This document shows, in pieces, positions 39,637 to 50,577 of a stretch of DNA of 64,000 nt. Within the stretch, counting starts at the first letter, position 1; each line of letters opens with the position of its first letter. The translations under genes were made by a program, and so were the position numbers. This DNA is from Sinomonas notoginsengisoli (GTDB lineage: Bacteria > Actinomycetota > Actinomycetes > Actinomycetales > Micrococcaceae). The stretch covers positions 992,001 through 1,056,000 of the forward strand of contig NZ_JAIZDP010000001.1 in assembly GCF_021554725.1 (NCBI RefSeq), in the 5' to 3' direction. The notes beneath the pieces were generated by a model, which was not told the origin of the DNA, made no database searches, and saw only the letters and a program-made list of their open reading frames with translations.

Positions 39637-42020
39637 GACGCCTCCTCTGGAACGAGCAGTGCTACCGGCAGCGAGGCGAGTACCTCGCCCACGGCCGCCT
39701 CGCCCGCATCGAACGTCTGCCCGGTGAACGCGTCCCGGACCGGGCGGGCAAGCCGGACCGTCGTCGTGCCCCAGCCGCCGGAGCGTTCGAGCCCCACGGG
39801 AAGCCGGGTCGCGAGCACCGCGGCGCCGCGCTCGCCGCGCCGGAACCCGATCAGATGTGCCGCAGCGGCACCCGAAGCCTCGATCGGCGCGTAGCCGGTG
39901 AACAGCTCGGGGCGGTCTCGGCGCAGCCGCAGCGTGCGCGAGACGACAAGGAGCTTGGCCTCCTCCGAGAGGGGGCCACGGATCGGGGCGCCGGCATCGA
40001 GCGCAGCGAGCGCCTCGGCGCGGGCGGCGAAGTCCACATCGCGCCGGTTGTCCGGATCGCACAGCGACCGGTCCCAGAACTCGGTGCCCTGGTACACGTC
40101 AGGGACGCCGGGCATGGCGAGCTGGAGGACCTTCGCCGAGAGCGCGTTCGAGGCGCCGAACGAGGCCACCCGGTCCGCGAACGCCGTCATGATCTGGTGC
40201 GCCTCGCTGTGGGGGTCCACGGCGGCGTCGACGAGCGCGCGGACGGCGTCCTCGAACGCGGTGTCCTGAGCCGTCCAGAGGGTGTGGACCCCGGCCTCGC
40301 GCGCTGCCTTCTCGGCGTATCCCACGAGGCGGTCCCTGTCCGCCGGCCAGGCGCCGAGGATCGCCTGCCACAGCAGATTCGCAAGGGGGCCGTCAACCCG
40401 TGGGCCCTCGGCCGGCGCCGCCGCCTCGAGCAGCTGGAGAAGGACCTTGGTCCATTCGTCGGCGAGCTCGGAGAGAACGGTGATGCGGGCGCGCGTGTCC
40501 TCGCTGCGCTTCGTGTCGTGTGTGGTGAGTGAGGTCATCGAGTGCGGCTGGCGCCGTTCGCGCTCGGCAAGGGCCTCGTGGAATTCCCCCGGGCTCACCG
40601 CGAACACCGTGGGGTCGCCACCGACTTCTGTGAGCGTTCCGAGGCGGGTGTACCGGTAGAACGCGGTGTCCTCGACGGCCTTGGCCATGATCATCCCGGT
40701 GGTCTGCTGGAAGCGGCGGCACAGCTCCTCCCCCGGATCGGCGAGCCGTGGCGCGATCTGCTCAATGGTGTCCTGGAGGTCGGGGCGCATGGCGCCGGCC
40801 TCCCGGCATGCGCGCACCAGGACGGCCAGATCGTGGTGGGCCGCCCCGTCGTCGCCAGCGCGCCCAGGGGCGAGGTAGGTGCGGTAGACCGGGAAGTGCG
40901 CGGCGATCTCCGCGAGGGCGTCCGCGAGTTCGGCAACGGGCGCTGACTCCGGAGCTGCCTCGTCAGGATCGCCGGCGGGCGCGGCCGCGAGGCGGGCGAG
41001 CCGGAGGATTTCGGCGCGGAGGAGGCCGTCGGCCATCCAGCGCTTGGTCTCGTGGATCATGGCGGCATAGTCGGCAGGCTCCCCGCGGAGTCGCGTGTCG
41101 AGCGCCGTGAGCGGCTCCTCACCGGCGGGGTCCACGAGCACTCGGTCCACGAGGCCGAGCGCGTCGTACCCCGTGGTGCCCTCGCACTCGAAGTCCTCGG
41201 GGAGGCTCTCGCCTGGTTCGAGGATCTTCTCCACGAGCGTGTAGGCACCCGAGGAGAGCTCGCGGAGCCGCTCGAGGTACTCCGCCGGGTCGAAGAGCCC
41301 ATCCGGGTGGTCGATCCGGAGGCCGTCCACGAGCCCTTCCTCGATCCAGCGTCGCACCTCGGCGTGGCTCTGGTCGAAGACCCAGGGGACTTCCACCCGG
41401 ACCCCGGCGAGGGTGTTGACGGCGAAGAACCGGCGGTAGTTCAGCCGCGTGTCTGCCTCGCGCCAGGGTATGAGGCGGTAGTGCTGCCGGTCGTGGACCT
41501 CCTGGGGGGTGTCCCCTACGCTCCACGAGCCGGCCGCCAGGGGGTAGGAGTGCTCGTAGTAGCGCAGCCGCGTCCCCTCGACGCGCAGCAGCCCGAGGTC
41601 TTCCTGTGAGCCGAGGGTCGGGATCAGCACCTTGCCACCGCCAGCGTCCCAGTCCACGTCGAACGCCTCGGCGTAGCGCGAGGCGCGCCCCTCCCGCAGG
41701 AGGGACCACCACCACGGGTTCTCCTCAGGCACCGCCACGCCGAGGTGGTTCGGCACGATGTCCACGAGCACGCCCATCCCGGCCCCGCGGGCCGCGGCCG
41801 CGAGCGCCGCGAGGCCCTCCCGGCCCCCTCGCTCCCGATCCACGCGGGCCGGGCCCGAGACGTCGTAGCCGTGCTCCGAGGAGCCCACCGATTCCAGCAG
41901 GGGCGAGAGGTAGAGCCAGTCGACGCCGAGGGAGGACAGGTACGGCACGAGCGCCGCGCCGTCGTCCAGCGTGAACTCGGGGCGGATCTGCAGGCGGTAG
42001 GTCGAGGCGGGGGTCTTCAC
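39633..42020 (-). CDS. treY: Maltooligosyl trehalose synthase
   Basis: GH13 isomerase converting the reducing end of maltodextrins into an alpha-1,1-linked trehalose unit. The 795-aa protein starts [15 protein letters not shown], and has IVPNHLGV, catalytic [23 protein letters not shown] and [14 protein letters not shown]. The GTG start has AAGGAG 4 nt upstream. It overlaps treZ by a few bases. Confidence 0.96.
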   Translation of the reverse strand: MKTPASTYRLQIRPEFTLDDGAALVPYLSSLGVDWLYLSPLLESVGSSEHGYDVSGPARVDRERGGREGLAALAAAARGAGMGVLVDIVPNHLGVAVPEENPWWWSLLREGRASRYAEAFDVDWDAGGGKVLIPTLGSQEDLGLLRVEGTRLRYYEHSYPLAAGSWSVGDTPQEVHDRQHYRLIPWREADTRLNYRRFFAVNTLAGVRVEVPWVFDQSHAEVRRWIEEGLVDGLRIDHPDGLFDPAEYLERLRELSSGAYTLVEKILEPGESLPEDFECEGTTGYDALGLVDRVLVDPAGEEPLTALDTRLRGEPADYAAMIHETKRWMADGLLRAEILRLARLAAAPAGDPDEAAPESAPVAELADALAEIAAHFPVYRTYLAPGRAGDDGAAHHDLAVLVRACREAGAMRPDLQDTIEQIAPRLADPGEELCRRFQQTTGMIMAKAVEDTAFYRYTRLGTLTEVGGDPTVFAVSPGEFHEALAERERRQPHSMTSLTTHDTKRSEDTRARITVLSELADEWTKVLLQLLEAAAPAEGPRVDGPLANLLWQAILGAWPADRDRLVGYAEKAAREAGVHTLWTAQDTAFEDAVRALVDAAVDPHSEAHQIMTAFADRVASFGASNALSAKVLQLAMPGVPDVYQGTEFWDRSLCDPDNRRDVDFAARAEALAALDAGAPIRGPLSEEAKLLVVSRTLRLRRDRPELFTGYAPIEASGAAAAHLIGFRRGERGAAVLATRLPVGLERSGGWGTTTVRLARPVRDAFTGQTFDAGEAAVGEVLASLPVALLVPEEAS

Positions 42021-42042
42021 AGGGCTCCTTCTCGCGGCGGGA

Positions 42043-44253
42043 CTACTTCCCGGCGAGGCTCGAGGACGGCTGGTTCGTGGTGCTGGAGCTGGCCTGGGCG
42101 GCCAAGGACGCGGCGACCGAGTGGTCCACTTCTTCCGCCACCGGCTCGTGGGCCCGGAGCACGGCCATGCTCTTGGCTGCCACCGTCAGCACGGCCTCGG
42201 CCTTGATCTCGATCTCTCCCGCGGCCTGCCCGGAGGTGTCCAGGAGCATGTCCCACCCGGGCGCATAGTCCTCGCCGGGGAGGTGGAAGTCCACATCGGA
42301 GTCGTCGGCGTTGAAGTACATCAGGAAGTGGGCGTCCGTGATGGGGCGCCCGTACATGTCCCGGCCGCGGATGCCGTGGCCGTTGAGGAACACTCCCACG
42401 CTGCGGCCCAGGGCGATGTCCCAGTCCTCGGGGACCATGGGCTCGCCGTCAGCTCGAATCCACTCGATGTCCGGCAGCGGCTGCCCCTCGCCTCGGGGGG
42501 CGGGCCGGCCGTCGAAGAAGCGGCTGCGCCGGAAGGTGGGGTGCTCGGCGCGAAGCCGGGTCACGGCGGCGGTGAACTCGACCAGCGGGAGGTCCGCGCT
42601 CTGCCAGTCGATCCAGGAGAGCTCGTTGTCCTGGCAGTACACGTTGTTGTTGCCCTGCTGGGTGCGGCCCAGCTCGTCGCCGTGGGCGATCATGGGCACG
42701 CCCTGGGAGAGCAGGAGGGTGGCGATGAAGTTGCGCTGCTGGCGCGCGCGCAGCTCGAGGACCGCCGGATCGTCAGTGGGGCCCTCGGCGCCGCAGTTCC
42801 ACGAGCGGTTGTGGCTCTCGCCGTCGTTGTTGTCCTCGCCGTTGGCGTCATTGTGCTTCTCGTTGTAGGAGACGAGGTCGCGCAGCGTGAAGCCGTCGTG
42901 GGCGGTGACGAAGTTGATGGACGCGACCGGGCGGCGGCCGTTGTGCTGGTAGAGATCCGCGGAGCCGGTCAGGCGGGAGGCGAACTCACCGAGGGATGAG
43001 GGCTCGCCGCGCCAGAAGTCGCGCACGGTGTCGCGGTACATGCCGTTCCACTCGGTCCACTGCGGAGGGAAGTTGCCCACCTGGTAGCCCCCGGGACCCA
43101 CGTCCCACGGCTCTGCGATGAGCTTGACCTGGGAGACTACCGGGTCCTGCTGGATGAGTTCGAAGAAGCTCGAGAGCTTGTCCACGTCGTAGAACTCGCG
43201 GGCCAGGGTCGCGGCGAGGTCGAACCTGAACCCGTCCACGTGCATCTCGGTGACCCAGTAGCGTAGCGAGTCCATGATGAGCTGCAGCGCGTGGGGGTGG
43301 CGGACGTTGAGGGAGTTCCCCGTGCCCGTGTAGTCCATGTAGTACTGCGGGTCGTCCTCCACCATGCGGTAGTAGGCGCCGTTGTCGATGCCCCTGAAGG
43401 ACAGGGTGGGGCCCAGGTGGTTCCCCTCGGCCGTGTGGTTGTAGACCACGTCGAGGATCACCTCGATGCCCGCCCGGTGGAGCGTGCGGACCATGGCTTT
43501 GAACTCCTGGACCTGTTGGCCGGTGTCCCCGCTCGAGGAGTAGCCGGCGTGCGGGGCGAAGAACCCGATCGTGTTGTAGCCCCAGTAGTTGTGCAGGCCC
43601 TTGTCCTGCAGCGTGCTGTCGTCCACGAACTGGTGGACGGGCATGAGCTCGAGGGCGGTGACGCCAAGCTTGGTGAGGTGATTCACGACGGCGGGGTGGG
43701 CCACGCCCGCGTACGTTCCCCGCAGCTCGTCGGGCACCTCGGGGTGCCGCTCGGTGAGGCCCTTGACGTGCGCCTCGTAGACCACGGTGCGGTGGTACGG
43801 GACGCCCAGCGGGGCGTCACCCTGCCAGTCGAAGAAGGGGCTCGTGACCACGCCGAGCATCATGTGCGGCGCTGAGTCCTCGTCGTTGCGGCTGTCTAGG
43901 TCGCCGAAGGTGTAGGAGAAGAGCGGCTGGGCCCAGTCGGGCTGGCCCATGACGGCCTTGGCGTAGGGGTCCAGCAGCAGCTTGTTCGGGTTGCAGCGCT
44001 GCCCCGTGGCGGGGTCGTAGGTACCGTGGACGCGGTAGCCATAGAGCTGGCCGGGCTGGACGTTGGGGAGGTAGCAGTGCCACACGAACCCGTCCACCTC
44101 GGTCAGCGTGACGCGCTCCTCGTTCCGGTCCGCGTCGAACAGGCAGAGTTCCACCGACTCGGCGGCCTCGCTGAAGATCGCGAAGTTCGTGCCGGTGCCG
44201 TCGAAGGTGGCGCCGAGGGGGTAGGCCGTGCCGGGCCAGATGTCCTTCTCCAT
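42043..44253 (-). CDS. glgX: Glycogen debranching enzyme GlgX/TreX, copy 1
   Basis: Isoamylase-type debranching enzyme (736 aa) cutting alpha-1,6 branches of glycogen to give linear maltodextrins for TreY. An N-terminal CBM48 domain covers about residues 10-130. GH13 motifs are [21 protein letters not shown] (nucleophile), LIAEPWDVG (acid) and [14 protein letters not shown]. It has AAGGAG 7 nt before the ATG and is 22 bp from treY. A closely related copy lies immediately upstream. Confidence 0.93.
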   Translation of the reverse strand: MEKDIWPGTAYPLGATFDGTGTNFAIFSEAAESVELCLFDADRNEERVTLTEVDGFVWHCYLPNVQPGQLYGYRVHGTYDPATGQRCNPNKLLLDPYAKAVMGQPDWAQPLFSYTFGDLDSRNDEDSAPHMMLGVVTSPFFDWQGDAPLGVPYHRTVVYEAHVKGLTERHPEVPDELRGTYAGVAHPAVVNHLTKLGVTALELMPVHQFVDDSTLQDKGLHNYWGYNTIGFFAPHAGYSSSGDTGQQVQEFKAMVRTLHRAGIEVILDVVYNHTAEGNHLGPTLSFRGIDNGAYYRMVEDDPQYYMDYTGTGNSLNVRHPHALQLIMDSLRYWVTEMHVDGFRFDLAATLAREFYDVDKLSSFFELIQQDPVVSQVKLIAEPWDVGPGGYQVGNFPPQWTEWNGMYRDTVRDFWRGEPSSLGEFASRLTGSADLYQHNGRRPVASINFVTAHDGFTLRDLVSYNEKHNDANGEDNNDGESHNRSWNCGAEGPTDDPAVLELRARQQRNFIATLLLSQGVPMIAHGDELGRTQQGNNNVYCQDNELSWIDWQSADLPLVEFTAAVTRLRAEHPTFRRSRFFDGRPAPRGEGQPLPDIEWIRADGEPMVPEDWDIALGRSVGVFLNGHGIRGRDMYGRPITDAHFLMYFNADDSDVDFHLPGEDYAPGWDMLLDTSGQAAGEIEIKAEAVLTVAAKSMAVLRAHEPVAEEVDHSVAASLAAQASSSTTNQPSSSLAGK

Positions 44254-44351
44254 GTGTCAGCTCCTTGCTGTGCGGCCCGTGGAGGGCCGTGTGGGCATCC
44301 TAGCGAGTCTATGTGATGCCAGGATGTCCCTCTGACGCCCGGGTTGGCGGC

Positions 44352-46484
44352 CTACCCCTCCCGTGACCCCTCAAGCACCACGGCGCTGCGAGCCGGAACC
44401 GTGAACACCTCGTTCGCGGCCGCGGTCTCTCCCACAAGGTGGCTCGCGCACGTGGTGATGGTGGTGGTCCACTTCTCGGGGAAGTGGCCGCCGGGGACGT
44501 GGTAGTCAACGTCGTTGTCCGCGGCGTTGAGGATCACGAGGAAGTCCGAGTCCCCCGGTGAACCGTGCCTGCCCACGGCCGGGACCGCGTTGCCGTTGAG
44601 GAAGAAGGCGAGGGACTTGGCCCAGTCCTGGTCCCAGTCCTCGGGTCCCATGGACGTCCCGTCTGCGTCGAGCCAGGCGATGTCGGGAAGCGGATCGCCT
44701 TCGGCGGGGTCCACGGCGCAGCCGTCGAAGAAGTGCCGGCGGCGGAACACCGGGTGCGCGTTGCGCAGCGCCAGGAGGCGGCGGGTGAAGTCGAGGAGCG
44801 CGGAATCGGCGCTCTCCCAGTCGATCCAGGTGATGTCATTGTCCTGGCAGTAGCCATTGTTGTTCCCGCCCTGGGTGCGTCCGAGCTCGTCGCCGTGGGA
44901 GATCATGGGCACACCCTGGGAGAGCACGAGGGTCAGGAGCAGGTTGCGCTGCTGGCGTGCGCGCAGCTCGAGCACGGTGGGATCGTCCGTGGGGCCCTCG
45001 ATGCCGCAGTTCCACGAGCGGTTGTCGTCCGTGCCGTCCCGGTTGTCCTCGCCGTTCGCCTCGTTGTGCTTCTCGTTGTAGGAGACCAGGTCGCGCAGGG
45101 TGAAGCCGTCATGCGCCGTGACGAAGTTGATGGACGCGCTAGGCCTGCGGCCTTCCGCCTCGTAGAGGTCTGCGGAGCCCGCCACGCGCATCGACAGTTC
45201 CCGGAGCTTGCCGGGCTCCCCGCGCCAGAAGTCCCGGACGCAGTCGCGGAACTTGCCGTTCCACTCGGTCCATTGCGGGGGGAAGTTGCCCACTTGGTAT
45301 CCGTCGGGGCCCACATCCCACGGCTCGGCGATGAGCTTGACGCGGGAGAGGACGGGGTCCGCCGCGACGAGCTCGAAGAACGGCGAGACCATGTCCACGT
45401 TCCCTTCCTCGCGGGCGAGCGTCGCCGCGAGGTCGAACCGGAACCCGTCAACGTGCATTTCTGTGACCCAGTACCTCAGCGAGTCGAGTACGAGACCGAG
45501 GGTGAGCGGGTGGCCCACATTCACCGAATTGCCCGTGCCGGTGTAGTCCATGTAGTGGAACTCGTCACCGGGGACGAGGTGGTAGTACGCGGCGTTGTCG
45601 ATTCCGCGGTAGCTCAGCTGCGGGCCCAGATGGTTGCCCTCCGCGGTGTGGTTGTAGACCACGTCGAGGATCACCTCGATGCCCGCACGGTGGTAGGCCT
45701 TGACGAGCTCCTTGAACTCGTAGATCTGCTGCCCGTGGTCGCCGGAGGACGAGTAGAACGAGTGCGGCGCGAAGAAGCAGATCGTGTTGTAGCCCCAGTA
45801 GTTCGCCAGGCCCTTGTCCAGCAGCGTCGAGTCGTTGACGAACTGGTGCACCGGCATGAGCTCGATCGCGGTCACCCCCAGCTCGGTGAGGTGGCGCACG
45901 ACGGCGGGATGTGCGGCGCCCGTGTACGTCCCCCGGAGTGCTTCGGGAACCTCGGGGTGAAGCTGCGTCAATCCCTTGAGATGGGTTTCGTAGATGACGG
46001 TCTCGTTGTACGGCGTGCGCGGCGGCGCATCCCCCTCCCAGTCGTACTCGCCGTGGTCCACGACCACCGAGAGCATGCTGTGTCCGAGCGAGTCGGAAGT
46101 GTCGATGACCTCGGGTTCCCCGAAGCGGTAGGCGTGCATCTCCTGGCCCCACTCGTTGCGTCCCGAGACCGCTAGGGAGTGGGGATCGAGGAGGAGTTTC
46201 GAGGGGTTGAAGCGGAGCCCGTGGGCGGGATCCCAGGGTCCGTGCACCCTGTACCCGTAGTGCTGGCCCGGACGCGCGCCGGCAATCGCGCCCTCCCACC
46301 GTACGGCCTGTTCACCGGCGGTTGGTTCCGCCCGGATCAGGTCCACGCAGTGCTGTTCGCTCGTCTCGTGGTCCACGAGGCACACTTCAACACGCTCCGC
46401 GGCTGGCGCGGTTGCGAGGGCAAAGTCGGTGCCGGAATCGCTCGGCCGGGCGCCCCAGAAGGATCCCTGGGTGTTCGAGTCCAT
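44352..46484 (-). CDS. glgX: Glycogen debranching enzyme GlgX/TreX, copy 2
   Basis: The first gene of the cluster (710 aa), a paralogue of the next GlgX with all catalytic motifs intact ([31 protein letters not shown]). The N-terminal CBM48 region differs most (starts MDSNTQGSFWGARPSDSG). The C-terminus is shorter than copy 1 and lacks the Ser/Thr-rich tail. Its start has TAGTGT 6 nt upstream and no SD, so it may be the promoter-proximal leaderless gene of the operon. A small hairpin (44273-44289) separates the copies. Confidence 0.92.
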   Translation of the reverse strand: MDSNTQGSFWGARPSDSGTDFALATAPAAERVEVCLVDHETSEQHCVDLIRAEPTAGEQAVRWEGAIAGARPGQHYGYRVHGPWDPAHGLRFNPSKLLLDPHSLAVSGRNEWGQEMHAYRFGEPEVIDTSDSLGHSMLSVVVDHGEYDWEGDAPPRTPYNETVIYETHLKGLTQLHPEVPEALRGTYTGAAHPAVVRHLTELGVTAIELMPVHQFVNDSTLLDKGLANYWGYNTICFFAPHSFYSSSGDHGQQIYEFKELVKAYHRAGIEVILDVVYNHTAEGNHLGPQLSYRGIDNAAYYHLVPGDEFHYMDYTGTGNSVNVGHPLTLGLVLDSLRYWVTEMHVDGFRFDLAATLAREEGNVDMVSPFFELVAADPVLSRVKLIAEPWDVGPDGYQVGNFPPQWTEWNGKFRDCVRDFWRGEPGKLRELSMRVAGSADLYEAEGRRPSASINFVTAHDGFTLRDLVSYNEKHNEANGEDNRDGTDDNRSWNCGIEGPTDDPTVLELRARQQRNLLLTLVLSQGVPMISHGDELGRTQGGNNNGYCQDNDITWIDWESADSALLDFTRRLLALRNAHPVFRRRHFFDGCAVDPAEGDPLPDIAWLDADGTSMGPEDWDQDWAKSLAFFLNGNAVPAVGRHGSPGDSDFLVILNAADNDVDYHVPGGHFPEKWTTTITTCASHLVGETAAANEVFTVPARSAVVLEGSREG

Positions 46485-46490
46485 GTGGCG

Positions 46491-46496
46491 ACACTA
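46491..46496 (-). promoter_or_regulatory. -10-like box of the glgX-treYZ operon
   Basis: TAGTGT (minus strand) lies 6 nt before the ATG at 46484. Confidence 0.45.
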
Positions 46497-46617
46497 GCGG
46501 ACGCCACCGACAACCGTCTGAACGGTCCCACAGATGGACGTTGTCCCTCAGCCTTGGCCGCTGGCTCCAGCGGGGCTAGCGTGGATGGTGGAGGCCCTTG
46601 GGGGAGGAGAGACTCTC

Positions 46618-47313
46618 GTGGATCTGGAGTTCACCGAGGTCGACGCGCCGCCACCGCGCAGGACGTGGCTGTGGCTCGCGATTGGCTGTGTCGCCACACT
46701 CATGCTCGTGCTGGTACTCGTCTCCCCCGCGGCTGCGGCGGTCACGGGGCTCGTGGTTCTCGCAGCAATACCACTCGCGATCATCGCCGGAACACCACGC
46801 ACGACGGCGCCGCTCGCCGTCGCTGCCTCCATCGCCCTCGTGACGTTGGGAGCCTCCGCGGTCTCGCTCGTGATCGAGTCCCGGGCCCCCAGAACTGTCT
46901 CCGGACCCGCCTTGTCCGCCAACAGCGGGACGCCTCCGCCCGCCGTCGGCCGTCCCTCCCCCTCACAGGGCGCGGTGATGCCGCTGCCCGAGCCGGCGGA
47001 CATCAAGCCCGCGCCGCCCACCCCCGAGCAGGCATCTCCCCCGCCGCCCTCCCCGCCTGAGGTGCCGGCAGTCGCGGAGCCAGCGCCATCGTCCGTACCC
47101 GAGCCAGCCCCAGAACCGGCGCCCGCGCCGGCACCTGCGCCAGCCCCACCATCGGCGCCCGCACCGCCACCTGCATCTGCGAACACGGTGGTGCAAACCC
47201 CTCCGAACCAGACGACCGCCGGCTGGGGCCAGATCCCCCAGGACGCGCGGGCCCAGCTGTGCGCGGCCGCGGCGCAGGCCGGGCAGAAGGCCCCTCCTGG
47301 GCAATGCCGCTGA
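46618..47313 (+). CDS. Membrane-anchored Pro/Ala-rich protein
   Basis: A 231-aa protein starting at GTG 46618 with GGAGGAGA 7 nt upstream. Three hydrophobic stretches lie at about residues 18-36, 41-56 and 62-81. They are followed by a long Pro/Ala/Glu-rich low-complexity region (about 95-195, with PAPAP-type repeats) and a C-terminal segment with two Cys (QLCAAAAQAG...PPGQCR). The rich region probably spans the wall. No family was recognised. Confidence 0.7.
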   Translation: MDLEFTEVDAPPPRRTWLWLAIGCVATLMLVLVLVSPAAAAVTGLVVLAAIPLAIIAGTPRTTAPLAVAASIALVTLGASAVSLVIESRAPRTVSGPALSANSGTPPPAVGRPSPSQGAVMPLPEPADIKPAPPTPEQASPPPPSPPEVPAVAEPAPSSVPEPAPEPAPAPAPAPAPPSAPAPPPASANTVVQTPPNQTTAGWGQIPQDARAQLCAAAAQAGQKAPPGQCR

Positions 47314-47418
47314 CCCCGGTCCGCGTCACAGTCCGGTCGAGTCGATTCAGGGGCTCCATGAGGCACGTGCAAGCGCTTACGCTTTAGCTCGGGACCCCAC
47401 GGGGACAGGAGGCCCGCG

Positions 47419-47772
47419 ATGACGTATCGGCTCCTCGCCTTGGGCGACAAGGTGACGTTCTTCGACACCGGCCGCCATCCGTTCAACGTCCGCGCGGTCT
47501 CTCAGGACCGGCGCATCGTGATCCTCTCGAGGCCCGTAGACATGGGGACGTCCGCGGAGTACACGATGATCGACTGGGAGCGCGGGGTGCGTGGATCCGA
47601 CGGCACGAGTGGGCAGGGCATCCGGATCACGTCACAGGCCCACCACCGCCTACACCGCTTCTTCAAAGAGCAGGGCGTACTGCGCGAGGGTGACGTGCCG
47701 GCGACGCAGTCGGTCCTCGCGTTCGGGGACTGGAGGCCTGTGCTCATTGCGACCGTCAACGGGCGGCCATAG
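47419..47772 (+). CDS. Uncharacterised 117-aa protein
   Basis: A soluble, probably beta-rich protein (MTYRLLALGDKVTFFDTG, FNVRAVSQDRRIVILSRP, YTMIDWERGVRG) with no recognised family. The SD AGGAGG lies 6 nt before the ATG, which supports expression. The composition is normal for the genome. Confidence 0.65.
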   Translation: MTYRLLALGDKVTFFDTGRHPFNVRAVSQDRRIVILSRPVDMGTSAEYTMIDWERGVRGSDGTSGQGIRITSQAHHRLHRFFKEQGVLREGDVPATQSVLAFGDWRPVLIATVNGRP

Positions 47773-47813
47773 GCCGGCACATGATGCACCCTCGCTCTTG
47801 ACGCACCTACTGC

Positions 47814-48092
47814 TCATTGGCCCATCGGGTAGATGCGGAGCCTGTCCTCCCACCGAGCCGGCGTGAATCCGGTCGCCTCGAGCTTCCGGAGGTCGAGAGT
47901 GGAGTGAAGCGGCCGGGGCGCCGAGTGGGGCTTGTCCTTCAAGTATTCGGCGGTGCTGACCCGCTCCACGTCGCCGGGATGGCGCCCGAGGACGGCGAAC
48001 ACCTCGGCCGCGACGTCTGCCCAGCTCGCGGTCTCCCCCGAGTTGCTGAGGTTGTATGTGCCGTAGGGCGCCCGCGTATCGATGAGGTGCCT
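47814..48092 (-). pseudogene. 3' remnant of rmlD (dTDP-4-dehydrorhamnose reductase)
   Basis: The minus strand encodes the last ~93 residues of RmlD (HLIDTRAPYGTYNLSNSGE, WADVAAEVFAVLGR, RPLHSTLDLRKLEATGF), ending at a normal stop. Upstream of the His codon at 48087-48089 the homology stops and the sequence becomes a sugar-transferase fragment on the other strand. About 70% of the gene, including the NAD(P)-binding and active-site regions, is missing. Confidence 0.8.
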
Positions 48093-49237
48093 GTCATTTC
48101 CTATGTCTTCCAGCTTGACACCGCGCGCGGCTATGTCGCGATAGCACTTCCTCTCGGAGTCGTATCCTTACTGTTTGGCCGGTGGATCCTCCGGGCGCTC
48201 CTCGTTCAGCAGCGAGCGAGTGGGAAGCACTTGGCCCGCGTCCCCCTCGTTGGTTCCGAAGACACGATCATGCACCTTTGTCGGCAGCTAGCCAGTCAGC
48301 CTGAAGCGGGCTACCTTCCTGTAGCCGCATTCATCCCAGGGTTCCACGGCTCCGGCATTGGCGTTTATGGGACGGAGTTGCCGGTAGTCGGAAGCGCACA
48401 ATCCCTCGATGCCCTTCTTGATGCCGTCCTGCTCAGCGGAGCTGACACAGTAGCGATCTCAGGCGGCGCACTCATCGGCCCAGAGACCCTCCGACAACTC
48501 GGATGGGAACTCTCGGCGCGAGACATCTCGATGGTCATGGCGCCTGCTCTCACCGACGTCGCCGGTCCGCGGATCCATACGCAGCCCGTCGCGGGCCTTC
48601 CCCTGATACACGTGACGACGCCAAAGCTTGATGGCATACGAGGAACCCTGAAGAGAGTATTCGATATTGCTGGGTCGGTGATGATTATCCTCGCATCCTC
48701 GCCCCTCTTTCTGTCCGTTGCCTTTGCGGTTTGGATATCGAGCCCTGGCCCGATCGTCTATTCACAGGTGAGAATTGGCCAAGGCGGAAACCCTTTCAAG
48801 ATGTACAAGTTCCGGTCCATGACTGCGGATGCGGACGCAATGTTGAGCGAACTCCTCAAGGCTCAGGGATCGGAGGACAAGCCCCTCTTCAAGGTCGTGA
48901 ACGATCCCCGAGTCACCGGAGTTGGTCGCGTACTTCGGCGCTACTCGCTGGACGAGTTACCGCAGCTGTTCAATGTTTTTCTTGGGTCCATGAGTCTGGT
49001 GGGACCCCGCCCCCAGCGGGAGGCCGAAGTAGCGCTGTATGAGGATTACGCCCATCGTCGCCTCATCGTCAAACCCGGAATGAGTGGTCTTTGGCAAGTA
49101 AGCGGCCGCTCTAATCTGACATCGGAGAGGCCATCCGCCTTGACTTGTACTACGTAGACAACTGGTCTCTTGTCGGCGACTTGATCATTCTTGCCAAGAC
49201 GTTCAGGGCCGTCTTGGCGAAGGACGGCGCGGCTTGA
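48093..49237 (+). pseudogene. 5'-truncated, frameshifted polysaccharide sugar transferase (WcaJ-type)
   Basis: Homology to membrane-bound initiating sugar transferases begins mid-protein at YVFQLDTARGYVAIALPLG. It runs through a CoA-binding-like domain and the C-terminal transferase domain (KRVFDIAGSVMIIL, GPIVYSQVRIGQGG, FKMYKFRSM, YSLDELPQLFNVFLG, SLVGPRPQREAE, KPGMSGLWQVSGRSN). The start codon and first membrane helices are missing. At about 49122-49130 one base is lost, giving a stop at 49157; the restored frame continues EAIRLDLYYVDNWSL to 49237. GC is visibly lower than in flanking genes. Confidence 0.82.
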
Positions 49238-49289
49238 TCTTGGTACTTGTTGCATCGCTGGGCACAGACGTCCTCACCTCAAACGGCGC

Positions 49290-50366
49290 CTACTGAACCC
49301 CCTGCGCGGCCCGTAGCCGATCCTCACCCCCCGGGGCCTCGACTGGCAGCAGCCCGAGCCGGGCGAGCAGTTCTCGGAGGCTTCGTTTGCTGGCATCCGG
49401 CGAGTACTGGCGCGCCCACCTCCCGCGCGCCGCGTCGACAGTTTCGCTAGCAGGTAATGCCGTCTCCACCTCTGCCAGGATTTCGGCCAGGTGCTCGGTG
49501 TCTCCTGCCCGTGCCACCCAGGGATGCTCTGATCCCACCACGTCAACCAACGGCCCCGTATCGCTCACGATGACCGGAACGCCCGATCCCATCGCAGCTG
49601 CCGCGCTCCAGGGGAAGCCGCCGGTGCCAACGGCGGGACAGACAAGCAGATCGATGGAACCGAGGAACTCGTCAGCGGGCATCGCGCCGACGCGCTGGAC
49701 GATCGGGCCAAGTGCTGCGAAACGCCCCCTGATGATGGCGCGTTCCCGGGCATCGGAGTATCTCGACTTTCCAGCTACCCGGAGCCGATACTGCCCCGGC
49801 GCCCAGCGCGCCAAGCTTTTCACGGCGTCCGCGAGCACCGTCACTCCGGAGGCCTCAGAGATCTCGCCCATGAACCCGATCCGGAGCGGTCCCCTTCCAC
49901 GGGCTGCGTGGACGGGCTCGAGATCGGGGACGGAGGGAGCCACCACGGACGCGCCCGGAAGCCGTGCCGCATCGAACGCGGTCGGAACAATGGTGGCCGT
50001 CGCGCCAACAGCGGCCGCTGCCTGAGCTGCCCGCAGGTACCCAGATGGCACGCCCTCGAAGGCGACAACCCTACGGCGGGTCCCAAGCGTCGCCAGAGCC
50101 GGCAGGATGCCGTCGCACCAGAGGACGCCCTCGGGATGCTCACGGCGCCAGCGGCGCAGGTCTCGTGAATAGTCTGCGCGCGAGACGGAGTTCGTCACTT
50201 GAGTCGGGACGCCTTCCGCCACCGCCCAGTCCACGAGGCCGGACGGGCTCGCCGGCCCGAGCACCTGCACATCCTCACCGAGCGTTACAAGGCCGTCGAT
50301 CACCGAGGTCAGGAGGCCTTGCCCACCGCCCCGGCCAGTTGCAGCTGCAACGACATGAATGCCCAT
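49290..50366 (-). CDS. Glycosyltransferase (GT4-like)
   Basis: A 358-aa GT-B glycosyltransferase from ATG 50366 with a GAGGAGG SD ~9 nt upstream. It starts with an N-terminal MGIHVVAAATGRGGGQG donor/acceptor fold. The C-terminal half has LRIGFMGEISEASGVTVLADA and VCPAVGTGGFPWSAAAAMGSGVPVIVSDTGP in place of the E-x7-E motif. It is next to the broken polysaccharide genes and may be a surviving member of that locus. Acceptor unknown. Confidence 0.8.
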   Translation of the reverse strand: MGIHVVAAATGRGGGQGLLTSVIDGLVTLGEDVQVLGPASPSGLVDWAVAEGVPTQVTNSVSRADYSRDLRRWRREHPEGVLWCDGILPALATLGTRRRVVAFEGVPSGYLRAAQAAAAVGATATIVPTAFDAARLPGASVVAPSVPDLEPVHAARGRGPLRIGFMGEISEASGVTVLADAVKSLARWAPGQYRLRVAGKSRYSDARERAIIRGRFAALGPIVQRVGAMPADEFLGSIDLLVCPAVGTGGFPWSAAAAMGSGVPVIVSDTGPLVDVVGSEHPWVARAGDTEHLAEILAEVETALPASETVDAARGRWARQYSPDASKRSLRELLARLGLLPVEAPGGEDRLRAAQGVQ

Positions 50367-50577
50367 CGTTCCCAGCCTCCTCGCAGCAGTTGGACTGTCA
50401 CCATCCAAGTTAGGCGCTCCGGGCCCGAAGGCTGGGTCGGCACGCCGTCCGTCATGCACCTCAGGACCCATGACGGCGATCGGTGCAGCAGCTCGCTGAC
50501 CCCGTCCGCGGTGTCGGCAGCGCGCCTTCTTGGCAGTGGGTTAGCCACACCCTCCCTGAGGCCGCACACTGGAGAGC

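Noticed and set aside
47817-48092. Reading frame upstream of the sugar-transferase fragment as a possible N-terminus
   Set aside because: It is antisense to the rmlD remnant and has no membrane helices, so it is not a genuine start for the transferase.
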